DNA of 64,000 nucleotides, taken from positions 372,001 through 436,000 of the forward strand of contig JASSKH010000006.1 of assembly GCA_031763025.1 (NCBI GenBank). Reading direction: 5' to 3'. The notes below the pieces were generated by a model. The model saw only the letters and a list, made by a program, of their open reading frames with translations, did not search any database and was not told the DNA's origin. Positions 19,785-31,538 of this stretch are shown piece after piece (positions within the stretch are counted from its first letter, which is position 1; the number at the start of each line of letters is the position of its first letter). This stretch comes from Macrocystis pyrifera. Its lineage: Eukaryota; Sar; Phaeophyceae; Laminariales; Laminariaceae. Both the position numbers and the translations under genes were made by a program.

Positions 19785-21737
19785 TTCGTGAAAGATGGGC
19801 GGGGCACTACCACAAACTATTGAACACGAAATCGCTGAAACTTGACCCCACGATCATCGACCTAGTGCCACCACGACCGCTGAAACTATCCCTTGGAAAT
19901 GAACCTTCCATTGACGAGATGATGGAAGCAGTGAAGGGTATGTCAAACTGGAAAGCCGTTGGACCAGATGGTCTCCCGGTCGAAGTACTGAAACTTGACC
20001 ACCCCGCTTTCGTGCAGTATTTTCACAGTATCCTTGTTAACGTTTGGGTAACGGGACAAGTCCCCCAGCAATGGAAAGATGCGATCATAAAAAAACCCTT
20101 CATAAAAAGAAGGATAGAACTGATTGCAACAACTACAGAGGTATTTCGCTTGTTGCTCACGCAGGCAAGGTGTTGCTGAAAATCGTTGCGTCCCGTCTAA
20201 GCAGCTACTGCGAGACCGAGCATATACTCCCTGAAGAGAACAGTGTGGCTTCCGCCCTGCACGGTCAACAGTCGATATGCTGTTTGTCGTGCGCCGGTTG
20301 CAGCAGCTCGGACGGCAGAAGAAAATCCCCCTGTACATGTGCTTTATCGACTTGCAGAAAGCGTACGACTCTGTCGACCGAGAACTGTTGTGGGAGGTAC
20401 TCACACGCCTTGGTGTACCAACCAAGATGCTCACAATCATTCGCAATTTTCACGAAGGCATGCGGGCTCGCGTGCGTGCGGATGACGGTGAACACTCGGA
20501 CTGGTTCAATGTAACCCAGGGACTGCGGCAAGGCTGCGTACTATCGCCGTTACTGTTCAACGTGTTCTTCGCCGCTGCGATACACATCGTGCTGGTACGC
20601 TTCAGCAAAGACGAATGCATCGTAAGGGATTTGGTTCATCTCGAAGAGGACAGGGTTGTCGGAAAAGAGGAACCGTTGGCATGCGTGCAAAGGGCTGTGT
20701 GGGGCATGTTGTATGCAAACGATGCAGGAATAGTCTCGAAGTCGGCGGAAGGCCTTGCGAGAATGATGACAGTCATCGTGACTGTCTTCGAAGCAGTAGG
20801 TCTCACGGTATCCGAGAAGAAGACAGAGACGATGCTCCTACGAACACCGGATCAGACGTTTACCACCTCACCGCTCGCGATCGAAGCTGCAGGCCAAAAG
20901 TATAAACAGACGACCCAGTTTTTGTACCTAGGAGGCATTATCCACGAGAACGCTGACCTCTCCTTCGAAATCGAGCGACGAATCCGTCTGATGCGGGCAT
21001 GCCTCAAACGGTATGGTCCGGAACTGTACGATAGGACGAACGCACCGCTTAGTCTGAAAGTCCGGATGCTGAAGGCCGAGGTGATTGAGACCTTGCTGTA
21101 CGGTTGCGTGACGTGGACCCTCAATGCGGACCACTTCGCCAAGCTTCGATCAGCCCACCACGAAGTCCTTCTGCGAGTCATTGGTTTCCAGCGCCGACTA
21201 CGCACCGACCACACCACCCTCTCGTATGCGAAGGCGCTCAGGATAACACGATGCGAAAGTATCGAAACGACCATCCGTAAACGGCGACTCTTCTTTGCGG
21301 GGGCTGTGGTGCGGCAACACGAGGGGCGATTGCCCAGTCGGTTGATGTTCGGGACGATCGCTGGTGGGGGGAGCCCGAAACCAGGCGGGCAGCCTAAGAC
21401 TTGGCCTAGGGCAATTGCTGAGGACCTTAGAGTGTTCAAAGCCACAGAGGGATCAACGGAAGACTCCCCCTTAGTCTTTGGAGTTGGGACCGCACTGTGG
21501 CCCACTGCAGCAAAACAGACGGGAAAGTGGTACCGGGGAATCCTCGAAGCAGCTGAACAGTTCATGGGCAGGTGGCACGAGGCTGAGGCAAAGCTGAGTA
21601 GACAGCGCCGTGCATCCGCTGCAGGTAGTGTTAGAGGGAATGGGGGGAGGGGTAACAGCAGGAGGGGTAGAGGGAACACCGTACAAGTGTATAGGGGCAG
21701 GGGGGGGAACAGGAGGAGTAGAAGGGAAACCGCGTAG
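19785..21737 (+). pseudogene. Non-LTR (LINE) reverse transcriptase, 5'-truncated and frameshifted
   Basis: LINE reverse transcriptases nick the target and copy their RNA at the break. The similarity starts abruptly at the SINE junction with RERWAGHYHKLLN and passes through WKAVGPDGLPVEVLK (about 19950), then [16 protein letters not shown] in a second frame (about 20128-20170), then [33 protein letters not shown] and the catalytic box YANDAGIVS (about 20710-20735) in a third. The box is YADD in active enzymes, so the first catalytic aspartate is changed to asparagine. The C-terminus is rich in R and G. With two frameshifts, a missing endonuclease domain and an altered active site, this copy is dead. 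Confidence 0.88.
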
Positions 21738-22390
21738 AAGAGAGTAGCAGAGAGACCGCAGATAGGGTAGCAAGGTACCAGGCCGACTAATAGGTTGGAC
21801 GTTTCTTTGCTACTCGTACCGCCAACTGCTGCGGCCGTTCGGTATGCATTTTGATTTTTTTTCCCTTCTTATCCTTATGAAAGAAGTACTACATAGTGGG
21901 TGGGTGACGAGCGTATTTTGGCCCACTCACTATTGCTCTTTTTACTTAGTTAAGTGTTCACCGGGATGCATAGTCCCCTTTTTCCTTCTCGTATATTTCC
22001 CCTTGCACGTCCCTTTTGGCTCATGCTCGGGGTAAGTATGTATGTGTCTGAGCTTTGGCTTCCCATTTTATTTTTTTATTTGGGATTCTTCTCCTTTTCT
22101 TTTTCTTTTTCTTGTTCTTTTTCGGTTTGGTTTTGTCGTTGCTTCTCTTTCTTTATGGTGTATTTTGGTTGCTGGCGTATGTATGTATGTTGTGTCGGCC
22201 GCACCTAGTGCGAAGGCATGGTATTACGTAGGCTATTAATGCATTACGGTGTGTTATCTCTGTGTCGTAGTCTGTGACTACAGAGCTCGTATCTTTCTAG
22301 GGTGAAGAATCAGCACGGACACTGGGCTTGCTGGATGTCGACGAGTAGAAGAACGGTTTAATGTGAAGAACACACACACACACACACACA
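19785..22390 (+). mobile_element. 5'-truncated LINE inserted in a SINE head, ending in a CA repeat
   Basis: The left end joins SINE S2 at CAAGCCA. On the right, an (AC)n stretch (about 22369-22390) is followed directly by CCGGGGACGCCGGC, the piece of SINE head missing from S2. The simplest reading is a single LINE insertion into the SINE, with a CA-type microsatellite as LINE tail. I see no clear target duplication. Confidence 0.7.
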
Positions 22391-22507
22391 CCGGGGACGC
22401 CGGCTCAACAGCACAATTTCATGCTTACTTGTATTAACATACTTGTAGATTCGCCAGGAGTTGCGTTGCCAGTGTCTGTGCAATTGTCATGTTTTCTTGA
22501 CAACCCG

Positions 22508-22655
22508 CCTGGATGCAAAGCATCGCTTCGACGTTTAGCACGAATATATACAAATATATTTCTAGAAAAAAAAAAAAAAAAACAACAACAACAACAACAG
22601 CAACAACAACAAGCTTGGATGCACAGCATCACTTCGACGTTTGGCACGAATGCAT
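22508..22655 (+). repeat. A-rich/(CAA)n tract between 37-bp direct repeats
   Basis: Two copies of a 37-bp sequence (CTGGATGCAAAGCATCGCTT... near 22508 and TTGGATGCACAGCATCACTT... near 22615) flank TTTCTAGAAAAA, a long A run and CAA units. A tail-only retroposed insertion with long target duplications would look like this; simple local duplication is the alternative. Confidence 0.6.
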
Positions 22656-22934
22656 AGTATTTATATTAATTAAAGAAAAAAAATGAAAAAAAAAACACAC
22701 CGTCGCGGCGTGGAACCGATTTACGCCACCGAAGAGGTACACAAAAAATTTTCGCGCGCGTACGAAGTGGAGTGGGAGTCGGTGACCGGAGCCCGCACGT
22801 CGACACCTTTTCGGGACCCGACAGATCGCAGCGCCTTTATCGGCAGTGATATTCCTATGAGTGTACAGGAGGGATTTATATATTTGTATATATATATCCG
22901 TACACCCCCCCTTTTTCGATACGTGGTGCCGTAG

Positions 22935-25062
22935 GTGGTGGCTGGCGTTTGGCTCGAGCGCCTCGATAGGCGCCACGCCCACGTGCGGCCCTTCATTTTG
23001 CCCGCGCCGCGCTGGGCGCCGTCGAACGTGAGTAGGTGCGCTCGGGGGGCGCTGCCCGCCGTTCCCGGGCGGTTGCCATCTGTGGCGGACGTCGCTCTTG
23101 ATCCCATGCAGGGCCCGTGGCGACGTATGCCGTGGGATGCCCCGGTGTGGGATCCAGGGGGCGACGGGGAACAGTTCGGGCCGGGTTTTGTCCGCCGACA
23201 TGTAGATGTCTGGCAGGACATCATCCTGCAGGATCACCCGCTTCGGTGCACGCTGGTGTCGTACTTACGTGAAGGGGTGGGCCTCCACGACCTTCTCCTC
23301 AAGGAATATAGAGGCCCGTCGGTCGACCGCCCGTATAGCCTAGGTCGTTCCCTGGGCCGGTGTTCAAAACGCCGCATCCCGCCTGCCTTCGCAACTTTTG
23401 TGGACGCCGAGGTGCAGGCCCTCGTCGATCGTGGGTTTGTCGCGAAGTGAGCGGACGTCCGGGGCCCCGGGGGGGCCGCCACGGCCCCGTTTGGTCATGG
23501 CGCTGGCGGTAGCGGAGACCAAACCCCGCTTGATTTACGACGCGAGGCCGTTAAACACGCAAGAAGATCCCGTTTTCGACGGATACGGTGGCGCGGGTGG
23601 CTAGCGTTGCCTCACAAGGGTGTTTCATGACCTCGCCGGATGACGCCTCCGCCTTTCACCCAGTCCTCCTGCGCCCATCTTCCTGGCCACTCTTTGGTGT
23701 CTCGTATGGCGGTATCGATTACTGCTGGTGCGTTTTGCCTTTCGGCTTCAGTCTGAATCCATGGTGCTATCATACCCTCAGTGAGGCGAAGGCAGCCCAT
23801 CTTCGTTCCAAAGGGATTCCGGCGTTGGCTTACCTCGATGACTCGTGGCTCAGCAACGTTCGGGCCTCCCATGGGCGAGCGGCGCGTGCACAATGGCTGG
23901 CGGCGGGAGAGGCAACACACGTTGCTATGCTGGTATCGATCCTGTGCGGTTAGTTCCTGTCGGCAAATAAGTGTGACTTCCGGCCGAATAGGCAGCAGCA
24001 ATACCTCGGTACAGCGTGCAACTCGGACACCGCTACCTTCCAAGTGCCGCCAGAGAAGCTGGATAAGGTGGTTCTGCTGCTGCGGGCAGCCGTGGGGGAC
24101 AGCTGTCTTTCCGTACCCTCCAGCGCATCGCGGGCAAGTGCATGAGCATGACGGTCGCTATTCGTCCGGCATCTCTTTGGACACACGCAATGTTTGCGGT
24201 ATCGCGGAACTTGAGAAGTCAGGTCGGTGCACCGTCGACAATACGCACGACTCACGGGCGGACCTGTTGGACGAGTTCAGGCAGTGATTGGGCATCACGG
24301 CCACCTCGCAAGAGGGGCCGTGGCAACGGGCACGGCATTTCTCGGCGACCTTGACGAGCACATCGTCGGTTGCGCCCTCGGTCGCATGGGGGGGCGTGGT
24401 GAACACGGCCGCGCGCACCTTCCCCGCGGGGGGAATATTCCCACCAGACTGGTTGAAAAAGCACATCAACCAGAAGGAGATGTAGGCCCTATACCACCTC
24501 CTACGGCAATTTTGTACCCGATACCCGGACGTGTTGAGGCGAGCGCAAGTGCTCATCGGCGTGGATAACCAGTCGGTAGTGGGCGCGTTTAACCGGAGTC
24601 GTGCTAGGAACCGCGAGACTCACGCATTGCTGGTCCAGTTGTTCGAGCTCCAGGTAGAATACTGTTTCATGTTGTCGTTGAAGTGGACCCCGACGGCTGA
24701 AAAACGGAGTCGCGGGTGCAAACTCGCGGCCATCACGGCAGGCCACTATTCGCGTAGCGCCTGCAGCGTTTAAAGGGTTATGGGCGGAAATGGGCCCGTT
24801 CAATGTGGACCTCATGGCATGTACGGCGTCGGCCTTGCAACCCCCCTTAACGGGGGAGGCACTTCTCTTCTTCTCCCAGTACGACGGTGCGGGTTCTGCA
24901 GGGACCGACGTGTTTGCGCAGGACGTTTCTATCGAGCCGGGTACGGGAGGCCTGGCTTTTGGATATTATTTCCCACCCCCTATCATGGCAGGACACATTG
25001 TCCAACATATGGCGGAATACAAGGCTCACGCGGTTGCCCTCTTACCAGATGTGAAGGCCTAA
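22935..25062 (+). pseudogene. YR1 reverse transcriptase, RNase H and trailing domain
   Basis: The first frame (to 23450) has HVDVWQDIILQDHP and RIPPAFATFVDAEVQALVDR, the region before the fingers of DIRS-type enzymes. The next pieces give RPRLVMALAVAETKPRLIYD (23480-23545), then motif A SPDDASAFHPVLL (about 23635) and motif C AYLDDSWL (23826-23850) with both aspartates kept. RNase H is seen as IGVDNQSVVGAFN (about 24553) and LSLKWTPTAEK. The last block (24790-25062) has FNVDLMACTASALQPP and FGYYFPPPIMAGHIVQHM, common downstream of RNase H in such elements; its role is unknown to me. At least three frame changes break the frame. Confidence 0.8.
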
Positions 25063-25705
25063 TGGTTCCCTTTTTTTGCAGCTCGACACGGTGAGGTCTA
25101 TCGAGGTGGCCTCGGCGGCGGCGGATGGACGCTTTCAGTGGCCCAGTGCGGATGGTGGTCTCAGGAATTGGCGGTGCCCTCGCTGGAGGATGATAGCGTA
25201 CGAGGTGGACTTCCGCAGTTTGGGTTGGTATTGCCAAAAATAATAAAGTACATAAATAAACGCTACATAGTTATGATGATACGGGCTGGCTAACAACCCC
25301 CCCCCCCTCGGTCGGGGACCATCTCAAGGCGGCGTGCTCAAACGCTTCCGCACGCCCACTGGGTATCGGGGTCCATTCTGTTGTTTGGCTGTACACAGCG
25401 CGCCCGAGGGAGACCCGTTCAGGGCGCTGCCGCCCGCGGAGGGTTCGCGACGACCCGGGACTTGGTTCGGTTCGCGTTTTGCTCCGCATGTCACGAAGAA
25501 AACCTTGCGCAGTTTAATTTCTGTTAAAAGTGCGGCGTGCAGCCGGTTCGGGTTCTGCCCGCCCCGCGCTTCCCACAGCGGTCGCCAGTCGTCGTGGATG
25601 CCCAGAAGCTCCAGGCACGGCGTCGCAACGTATTGGCGGCGAGAGAAGGGCGCCCCGGGCAGGTACGGAAAAATAGGGTAGTCGAGGGTAGTCGATGAGT
25701 TTGAC

Positions 25706-26841
25706 GTGTTCGTCCTCGTCATTTCGGCCGGATCCCGTGGTTGGACAACAGCAACGCCGGATGATGTCTTCGATTTACTCTGTTTCCTTGACACTCAGGG
25801 AAAAGGCACCAAGTTGGTGCATGCGACGTCTTGCCCAGGCGTAGGCCGTGCGGGCGACGACGCGTGTCTGGCGGGGTCCTCATGCGCAAGACGGCACGCG
25901 GCTGAGTCAATCCGAAAAGGGATTGTTTCTAAGCTTAAAATGGCCATGAAAAAAAAAAAAAAACACACACACACACGGGAAAGGGGAAGAGTGGGACCCT
26001 GCCCGCCGGGTAGGCCACCCTTGCGCGAGTCCATTGGTAGATTCGTACCTCGCATTTGTGTCCGAGGAGCAAACGCAGGTCGGGGTCCCGGTAAATCAGC
26101 CGGCTCCAATGTTGGAACACACACTAATGGACCTGCTGAGCGACATGAGGTCGCGGGCGCAGGTAAGTAGTTCGCTGGCGGAGCGTATCTCTCTGACAAG
26201 AGATATTGCCCTGTATGCGCTGGCGTTTTGCTCGATGCGCAGGGAATACGACCTCTCCTTTACTCAGGCGTCGCAAATTCTGAGGTTCCAACGTCTAGAG
26301 GCTTGAATTATAAATATATATATACTTTATTATTTTCAGCTTGATAAGACTCTTGATGCTTCTAGCGAGGCGGCAGTATTGTTGGCAGACCGGGTCTGCC
26401 CGGAGACGTCCGCGAGCCGGGCGGGTACGGCGTACATAACCTTCGCGCAGCGGATTGGGTGGGATTTAAACGCCGGTCATCTTTTCCCCACGGTTACGAC
26501 AGAGGGCGGTCGGGGTTCTCGGCCCCTCTCCGCAGCCCCAATGATGGCTTCCCTGCAGGTTCATTTGCGGGAAGGCAGGCCTGCCGGACCATTTCACGAT
26601 GCATTCCTTTCGAGTGGGAGACGCCCTCACCAGATCCCTGGCCGGGACGACGGTGGACGAAATCATGAAAATAGGTGGTTGGAAGACGGAGGCAATAGAA
26701 AAGTACTACATCGGCGCTACTTCTAGTGGCCGGGTCCAAGGTGGCAAGACAAGACGCGGCCAGCGCTACGCGGACGCTCGCCGGCTTCCTCTGTCGCCCG
26801 AGCTTGAGAAGGATTTCGCAGCATGTGCGAGACAGAGTTGA
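25706..26841 (+). pseudogene. YR1 tyrosine recombinase
   Basis: The enzyme would integrate circular element DNA by strand exchange through a tyrosine. The core-binding domain is at 25706-25920 (ATPDDVFDLLCFLD) and is interrupted by an A run and (CA)n at 25948-25975. SLTRDIALYALAFCSMRREY (26190-26250) carries the first catalytic arginine region. After an AT-rich gap at 26310-26330 that could be a small intron or an insertion, another frame gives HSFRVGDALTRSLAG (26602), GGWKTEAIEKYY (about 26673-26708) with the histidine, second arginine and tyrosine in place, and a stop at 26841. Catalytic residues look intact although the frame does not. Confidence 0.78.
25948..25976 (+). repeat. A-run followed by (CA)n inside the YR1 recombinase
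   Basis: About 15 A and then CA units separate two halves of the recombinase that resume in another frame. It may be a slippage expansion or the relic of a tail insertion. Confidence 0.75.
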
Positions 26842-26960
26842 GGCGAGCGTAAGGAAGTTTGGGTGAGACAAGTACGTATCCGACCAGTGGTTTATTGAGA
26901 GGACAGACAACAAAATACTATCCAACGACGCAACGAAGTATGGGCGAGACCACGGGTCGA

Positions 26961-27031
26961 CGCAGGAGGCCTCATCCAAAAATCCAATACTTACATCAAA
27001 TGATCCAGGACATCAAGTCAGAATACTACAG
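26961..27031 (+). repeat. 71-bp direct repeat, copy 1 (YR1 right end)
   Basis: The sequence from CGCAGGAGGCCTCATCCAAA to AAGTCAGAATACTACAG recurs at 27337-27407 with one mismatch (CCAATAC against CCGATAC), 376 bp apart. Confidence 0.9.
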
Positions 27032-27336
27032 TAAAATTGCCGATGACAACAGAGGTAATGATTTGGCACAAATCATGGAACTCAGGGCGCCATCGAAAAT
27101 GTCTTGAATCTGTATTGTGGAGTGGTCGCTTACGATCACTCGTCATTTCGTTCCCAAAACCTCGTGAGCAGAGGGGGACACGACATATTTATTGAGACCT
27201 CCCACCCACCCATCATTAGAATGAGCATTCATAGGCTTGAATTCCCAGATCATTTGCAGGTACTATCCCCGCGCAGAGCAGGCGATGCGCTCGTCCACTC
27301 AGCGCGGGGCGAAATACCGGACGAGGACCCCTGCCG

Positions 27337-27407
27337 CGCAGGAGGCCTCATCCAAAAATCCGATACTTACATCAAATGATCCAGGACATCAAGTCAGAAT
27401 ACTACAG
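27337..27407 (+). repeat. 71-bp direct repeat, copy 2 (YR1 right end)
   Basis: This is the partner of 26961-27031. It ends at TACTACAG, where the SINE head S3 starts, so this is probably the outer end of YR1. Confidence 0.9.
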
Positions 27408-27507
27408 AAAAAGTCCCTACGAGCATGCACTCGATGAGACTTGAACCCACGAAATTGATCTTGATAGGCACGCGGACCACCTACCAAGCCACCGGGGACG
27501 CCGGCTC
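27405..27507 (-). mobile_element. SINE copy S3, head only
   Basis: Only the tRNA-related head is present, from AGAAAAAGTCCCTACGAGCA to GGGGACGCCGGC. It abuts the second 71-bp direct repeat of YR1 (ending 27407). Its outer flank CTCAACAGCA is the same as that of the split copy S2 at 22405. Confidence 0.75.
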
Positions 27508-27620
27508 AACAGCAGTCTCCCCAGCTTGACTCAGCAGTACACGAGTCACCCTACCCATCTGGGCGTTGGTCCGCATAGTTATTTTCTCGTCACTGGTCTA
27601 TGTATTGTTGACGATTGGTG

Positions 27621-27960
27621 GATCCGGCGTCCCCGGTGGCTTGGGAGGTGGTCCGCGAACCTATCAAGATCAATTTCGTAGGTTCGAGTATCACCAAGTG
27701 CATGCCCGTACGTACGTAGGGACTTTTTCTTGCCTAAAATTGACTAGGGGAAAGCGGGAGAGCGTGAGTTAACTGTACATTCGATGACAATCGACGAGCA
27801 CTGGGAATGCTGAACCCAATGCGCGATGAAAAAAATAAGGCACGTACCGGGGGGGGGAACGGACGGCACCTGTGACCACGGCTTGTCCAGAAGATCGCTG
27901 AGGTTAAAACCTCCTACGAGTTAGGCTGGAAAATAAAAGTGATGATTAAAAAAAATAAAA
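27621..27960 (+). mobile_element. SINE copy S4 (full length)
   Basis: It has the same head, body and tail as S1, here ending GTGATGATTAAAAAAAATAAA. Box B is altered (GGTTCGAGTAT). Repeat R1 copy B starts directly after the tail. Confidence 0.8.
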
Positions 27961-29717
27961 ATACCCTTCATGGGGAATGAATTGCCCCCCCAAATATCAC
28001 GGACGTGGTGTTGTAGCTGTGCTGCACCGTTTGTGTCACATAATCCGGGAAGAGATGGCGATCGTTGACATAAATGTGGTGCATGCGGTTTAATGGGTGG
28101 TTTTGGGTTCGATTGCTCCTTTTTCACTGCATGTCCGCGAGTGATCCTTCTGACAACACACTAGACAGCAGGCGTTTTCCTCTCTGTGTTCATTCACGAC
28201 TACCGTGCGTTCCGTACGGTGCAGGCAGCACACCAGACAGCAGTAGCCGCAGTAGTCAGCAGCCACGAGTTGGTTAGTGGTGGGAACGGGGGGAACTCTA
28301 TGTTGTACTTGAGAGGATATTCCCGCGGTCATGTTCATTGTTAGTTCAGTTTGCACATTGATTTCATCTTGTGTGCGCCTTCTTCGTCTCGTGTATTTTA
28401 GCGCAGCCGAAATTCCATTTTGCTACGGTTTTTCTGATGTTCCTAGGCCTCCAGCGCACCTTTGTGTGACCACGCACTCCTTCGTGTGAGAGTCAATGTG
28501 AGAACAGCAACAAACAACAACCACGTACAAACCTGCGTGTCAGACCATACTCGTAGGCGTGAAGAGCTTGCACCTAATGTATGACGAACGCGGCGGTAGA
28601 GACAACAACGATAGTCAAGAGAATACACACCGGGTTTATAAGTCGCTCGATTCCACGACGCGGATTCCCCCAGACGACTGGTAGATGGTGATCGTGATGG
28701 TGATGATTGAGGGGGTTGCTGTTGTGGTGTTCCGTGCAAATGTGTTATGAGCACGTGTGGCACGAGATGCGTTTTTGGTGTTTACCTTAGTACCGGTACC
28801 ACCATGTAAATCTACCAGCTATTCGATTTTTGGGATATTCTAACGACGAGCGTTTTTCAGACTTTTTCAGTATTTCCCGAAATTCGGTATTTTCACCACT
28901 GTATTCGGTTTCGGGAAAAGCAGAAAAACCCCAACCTCGAAATATGACGTTTTCCAAGTGTCCGTGCCGATTCTTCAATCCTAGAGATACCTGGTATACT
29001 ACTAATAGCGATGTGGTCACAAAACTACGACACAGAGATACTGCATAGTTTAGCACTGGACACAGTCGTAGAGAACGCGATGCGATGGCGTCGTGCTGGA
29101 TAAAACAGGCACAAGATCCTCGTACACATACGCTGAAAGAGAAAAACATCGAAGCACACAATGGGAGACAAATTGGATGAACGAAGAACGAAAAGGTGTT
29201 GTTGTGTCCCCCAGAAGGAGGCGTGGCAGAAAACAAAAACAATCAACCAGGTTCCACCAATCCACCGAAGGATAAAAATAACTAACGAAACAAGACAACC
29301 GCACATATGCACATCTATGCTCAATCGGGATGTCCGTGCGCGAGGGCAAGAGCCACTACAGGCCAAAGTACGGCACAGTCTGTTGCGCCGGTAGGAGGCT
29401 GGATTCGGCGACGAAAAAAGAGGGAGACAGAGCATCGACGAGCGGGCAAGAGGAGGATTGAACTCACCCTGCGCGATATTTGTTTTTTTCAGGTTAGAAC
29501 CGCAAGTGCGAGGAGAGTTTTGTGTTTCGGGACGGGGGACAAAAGGGCCAACTGGAAGGGAGTGGCATCGAGAACACGTGCGAAGTAGCGTACCGATGGG
29601 GCTAAGGCGAAGAGGCGGCCATGGAGAACGGTAGCAGGACGGCCGACGGAGACCCGCGACCGGCGCGCACACCATCACGACGGCACAGCATTGCTGCAGT
29701 CATGGTTTAGGTTCTGA
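27961..29717 (+). repeat. Non-coding repeat R1, copy B
   Basis: It starts ACCCTTCATGGGGAATGA, immediately after the SINE S4 tail. The landmarks of copy A recur in order: ATGTCCGCGAGT (28130), GCACATTGATTTCATC (28353), a CGATTTTTGGGATA block (28822) and GCTCAATCGGGATGTCCGTG (29320). Nothing coding is recognised. Confidence 0.65.
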
Positions 29718-29816
29718 TTTATAATAGTTTTGTACGAGGGAGTGGTGCGTCGTATGTATCACGTACATGATATTTGCGTCACTGCTGTGACTGGTCTTTG
29801 TCGTGTTGCGAGCCGT

Positions 29817-31245
29817 ATACCCTTCATGGGGAATGACCCCCGCAATTGTCACAGAAACGGTACTAGCTGTGCTGCAACCTTTGTCAGCCAGTCCGGGAAG
29901 ACATGGCGATCGTTAATATGTGTCGTTAAGATCTGTATGGTGGTTTTAGGTTCGATGGGTTTTTCTAAACTGCATGTCCGCGAGTGGTTGCTCTGACAGC
30001 ATTCCAGACGGCAGACTTTGGCTCCTCTCTGTGTTCACGACTACCGTGCGTTTAGCACGGTGCAGGCAGCACCCCAGACAGCAAAACCGAGTTGGATAGA
30101 TGTGGGAACTGGGGCAACTCCATGCTGTGGTTGAGTGGATACCAGCGGCCATGTTAGTTCAGTTTGCACACTGATTTCATTTTGTGTGCGGCTTCTTCGT
30201 CTCTTGTACTTCAAGGAGCAGAACCCAGTTGGTTAGATGTGGGAACCGGGGGACTTTTATGCTGTAGTCGAGTGGATACCAGCGGCCATGATAATTCAGT
30301 TTGCACATTGATTTCATCTTGTGTGCGACTTCATTGTCTCGTCTTTTTTCAGGTAGAAAGCGTCGGATTTTGATTTTGGTGGGTTTTTTTTTTTTTTTCA
30401 TTTCTAGGGCTCCAGCACCTTTGTGTGACCAGGGACTCCTTGATTTGAGAGTTTATGTGAGATCAGCAATAACAATGACATACGAGTCGTATAAGCGCAG
30501 AAGTACCAGGATCGTAAGGAAAGACCAGGCCCACCGAAGCACCGCAAAAAACAAAGCAAAGCACCTTCTCCGCAGCCGCAGCAGTCTGTGGTATGAGGAG
30601 CATAGACATGTTCTACATACTATACCTTGCTATCCTGTTTGTCCTCTCCTTCCTGCCTTCGTCAACCTTGCCCCACCCCCAGAGAGGAGGCGTCAGGCAA
30701 CAATACTTGTCTTCGACTCGAACAACGAAACAAACATTTTGGACTTGACATATATACTACGTACAAACCCGCGTGTCAGATCATACTCGTAGGCGTAAAG
30801 AGCTTGCACCCAATGAACGACGAAGGCGGTGGTACAGACAACAAGAATAGTCGAGAGAACACACACCTGCTTTATGTCTGCACTCTCCTTCCTGTTTTCG
30901 TCAATTGTGCTCCACCCCCGGAATAGATGCGTCAGGCAACAATATGTACTTGTCTGCGACTCGAGCAACCAAACAAACAGTCTAGACTTCGATCCTAAAC
31001 TACTGCTGTACGTACAAATCTGCGTGTCGGATCATACTCGTAGGCGTACAGAGCTTGCACCCAATGTGCGACGAAGGCGGCGGTAAGGAGAACAGAGACA
31101 ACAGTCGAGAGAACACACACCTGGCTTATGAGGCGCTCGATTCCGCGACGCGGATTCCACCAAATGACTGGTAGATGGCGACGGTGATGATTGATGGGGT
31201 TGCTGTTATAGTGTTGTTTGGTGCAGATGTGTGTTCCTATAGTAA
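29817..31245 (+). repeat. Non-coding repeat R1, copy C
   Basis: It starts with the same ACCCTTCATGGGGAATGA as copy B, about 100 bp after B ends, so B and C are a near-tandem pair. It shares the central landmarks, including CTCCTTCCTGCCTTCGTCAA (30646), with an internal partial duplication at 30860-31240. It lacks the GCTCAATCGGGATG part found at the end of A and B. Confidence 0.6.
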
Positions 31246-31538
31246 TGAGTGGTGGTAATGAGGCGCGACCTCAGTAACACCTGCAGTAGTCATATCAGTG
31301 ATGATTCATGCTGGGCGAATACAGCTTATCTTTCTGAAATATGCTGAACCAACACAAACGAACATCTACGTACGCGGTCGTATGTATCCGTGACCACGTT
31401 GTGAGTCGACGTTTGGGTTTAATATTTTTAACAAACAAAAATTGTCAGGAGCAGGAGCAGGAGCAGAAGTGGCGGCGGCAGCAACAACGGCAGCAGCAGG
31501 AGCAGCAGCAGTTGGTCACACGAGGCCAGAGAGACTGT

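Larger units (their letters stand above)
22683..27407 (+). mobile_element. Tyrosine-recombinase retrotransposon YR1 (DIRS/Ngaro-like), decayed
   Basis: The region carries, in one orientation, a reverse transcriptase, an RNase H, a conserved trailing domain and a tyrosine recombinase instead of a DDE integrase, the hallmark of DIRS/Ngaro-type elements. Two 71-bp direct repeats (26961-27031 and 27337-27407) follow the recombinase, as in the right end of split-direct-repeat elements. The matching left terminal repeat was not found, so the left limit is a guess. Confidence 0.8.

Noticed and set aside
22629..23237. A 202-codon minus-strand gene
   Set aside because: It lies opposite the YR1 reverse transcriptase, which shows clear family motifs on the plus strand, so it is a shadow.
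24790..25062. DNA adenine methyltransferase domain of a DIRS element
   Set aside because: The FPPP motif resembles a methyltransferase DPPY box superficially, but no SAM-binding motif is present and the block resembles the domain that trails RNase H in these elements.
25324..25794. A minus-strand gene between the YR1 RNase H and recombinase
   Set aside because: The 156-codon frame has no recognisable motif, begins in the recombinase's core-binding region on the other strand, and is probably an antisense frame of the element.
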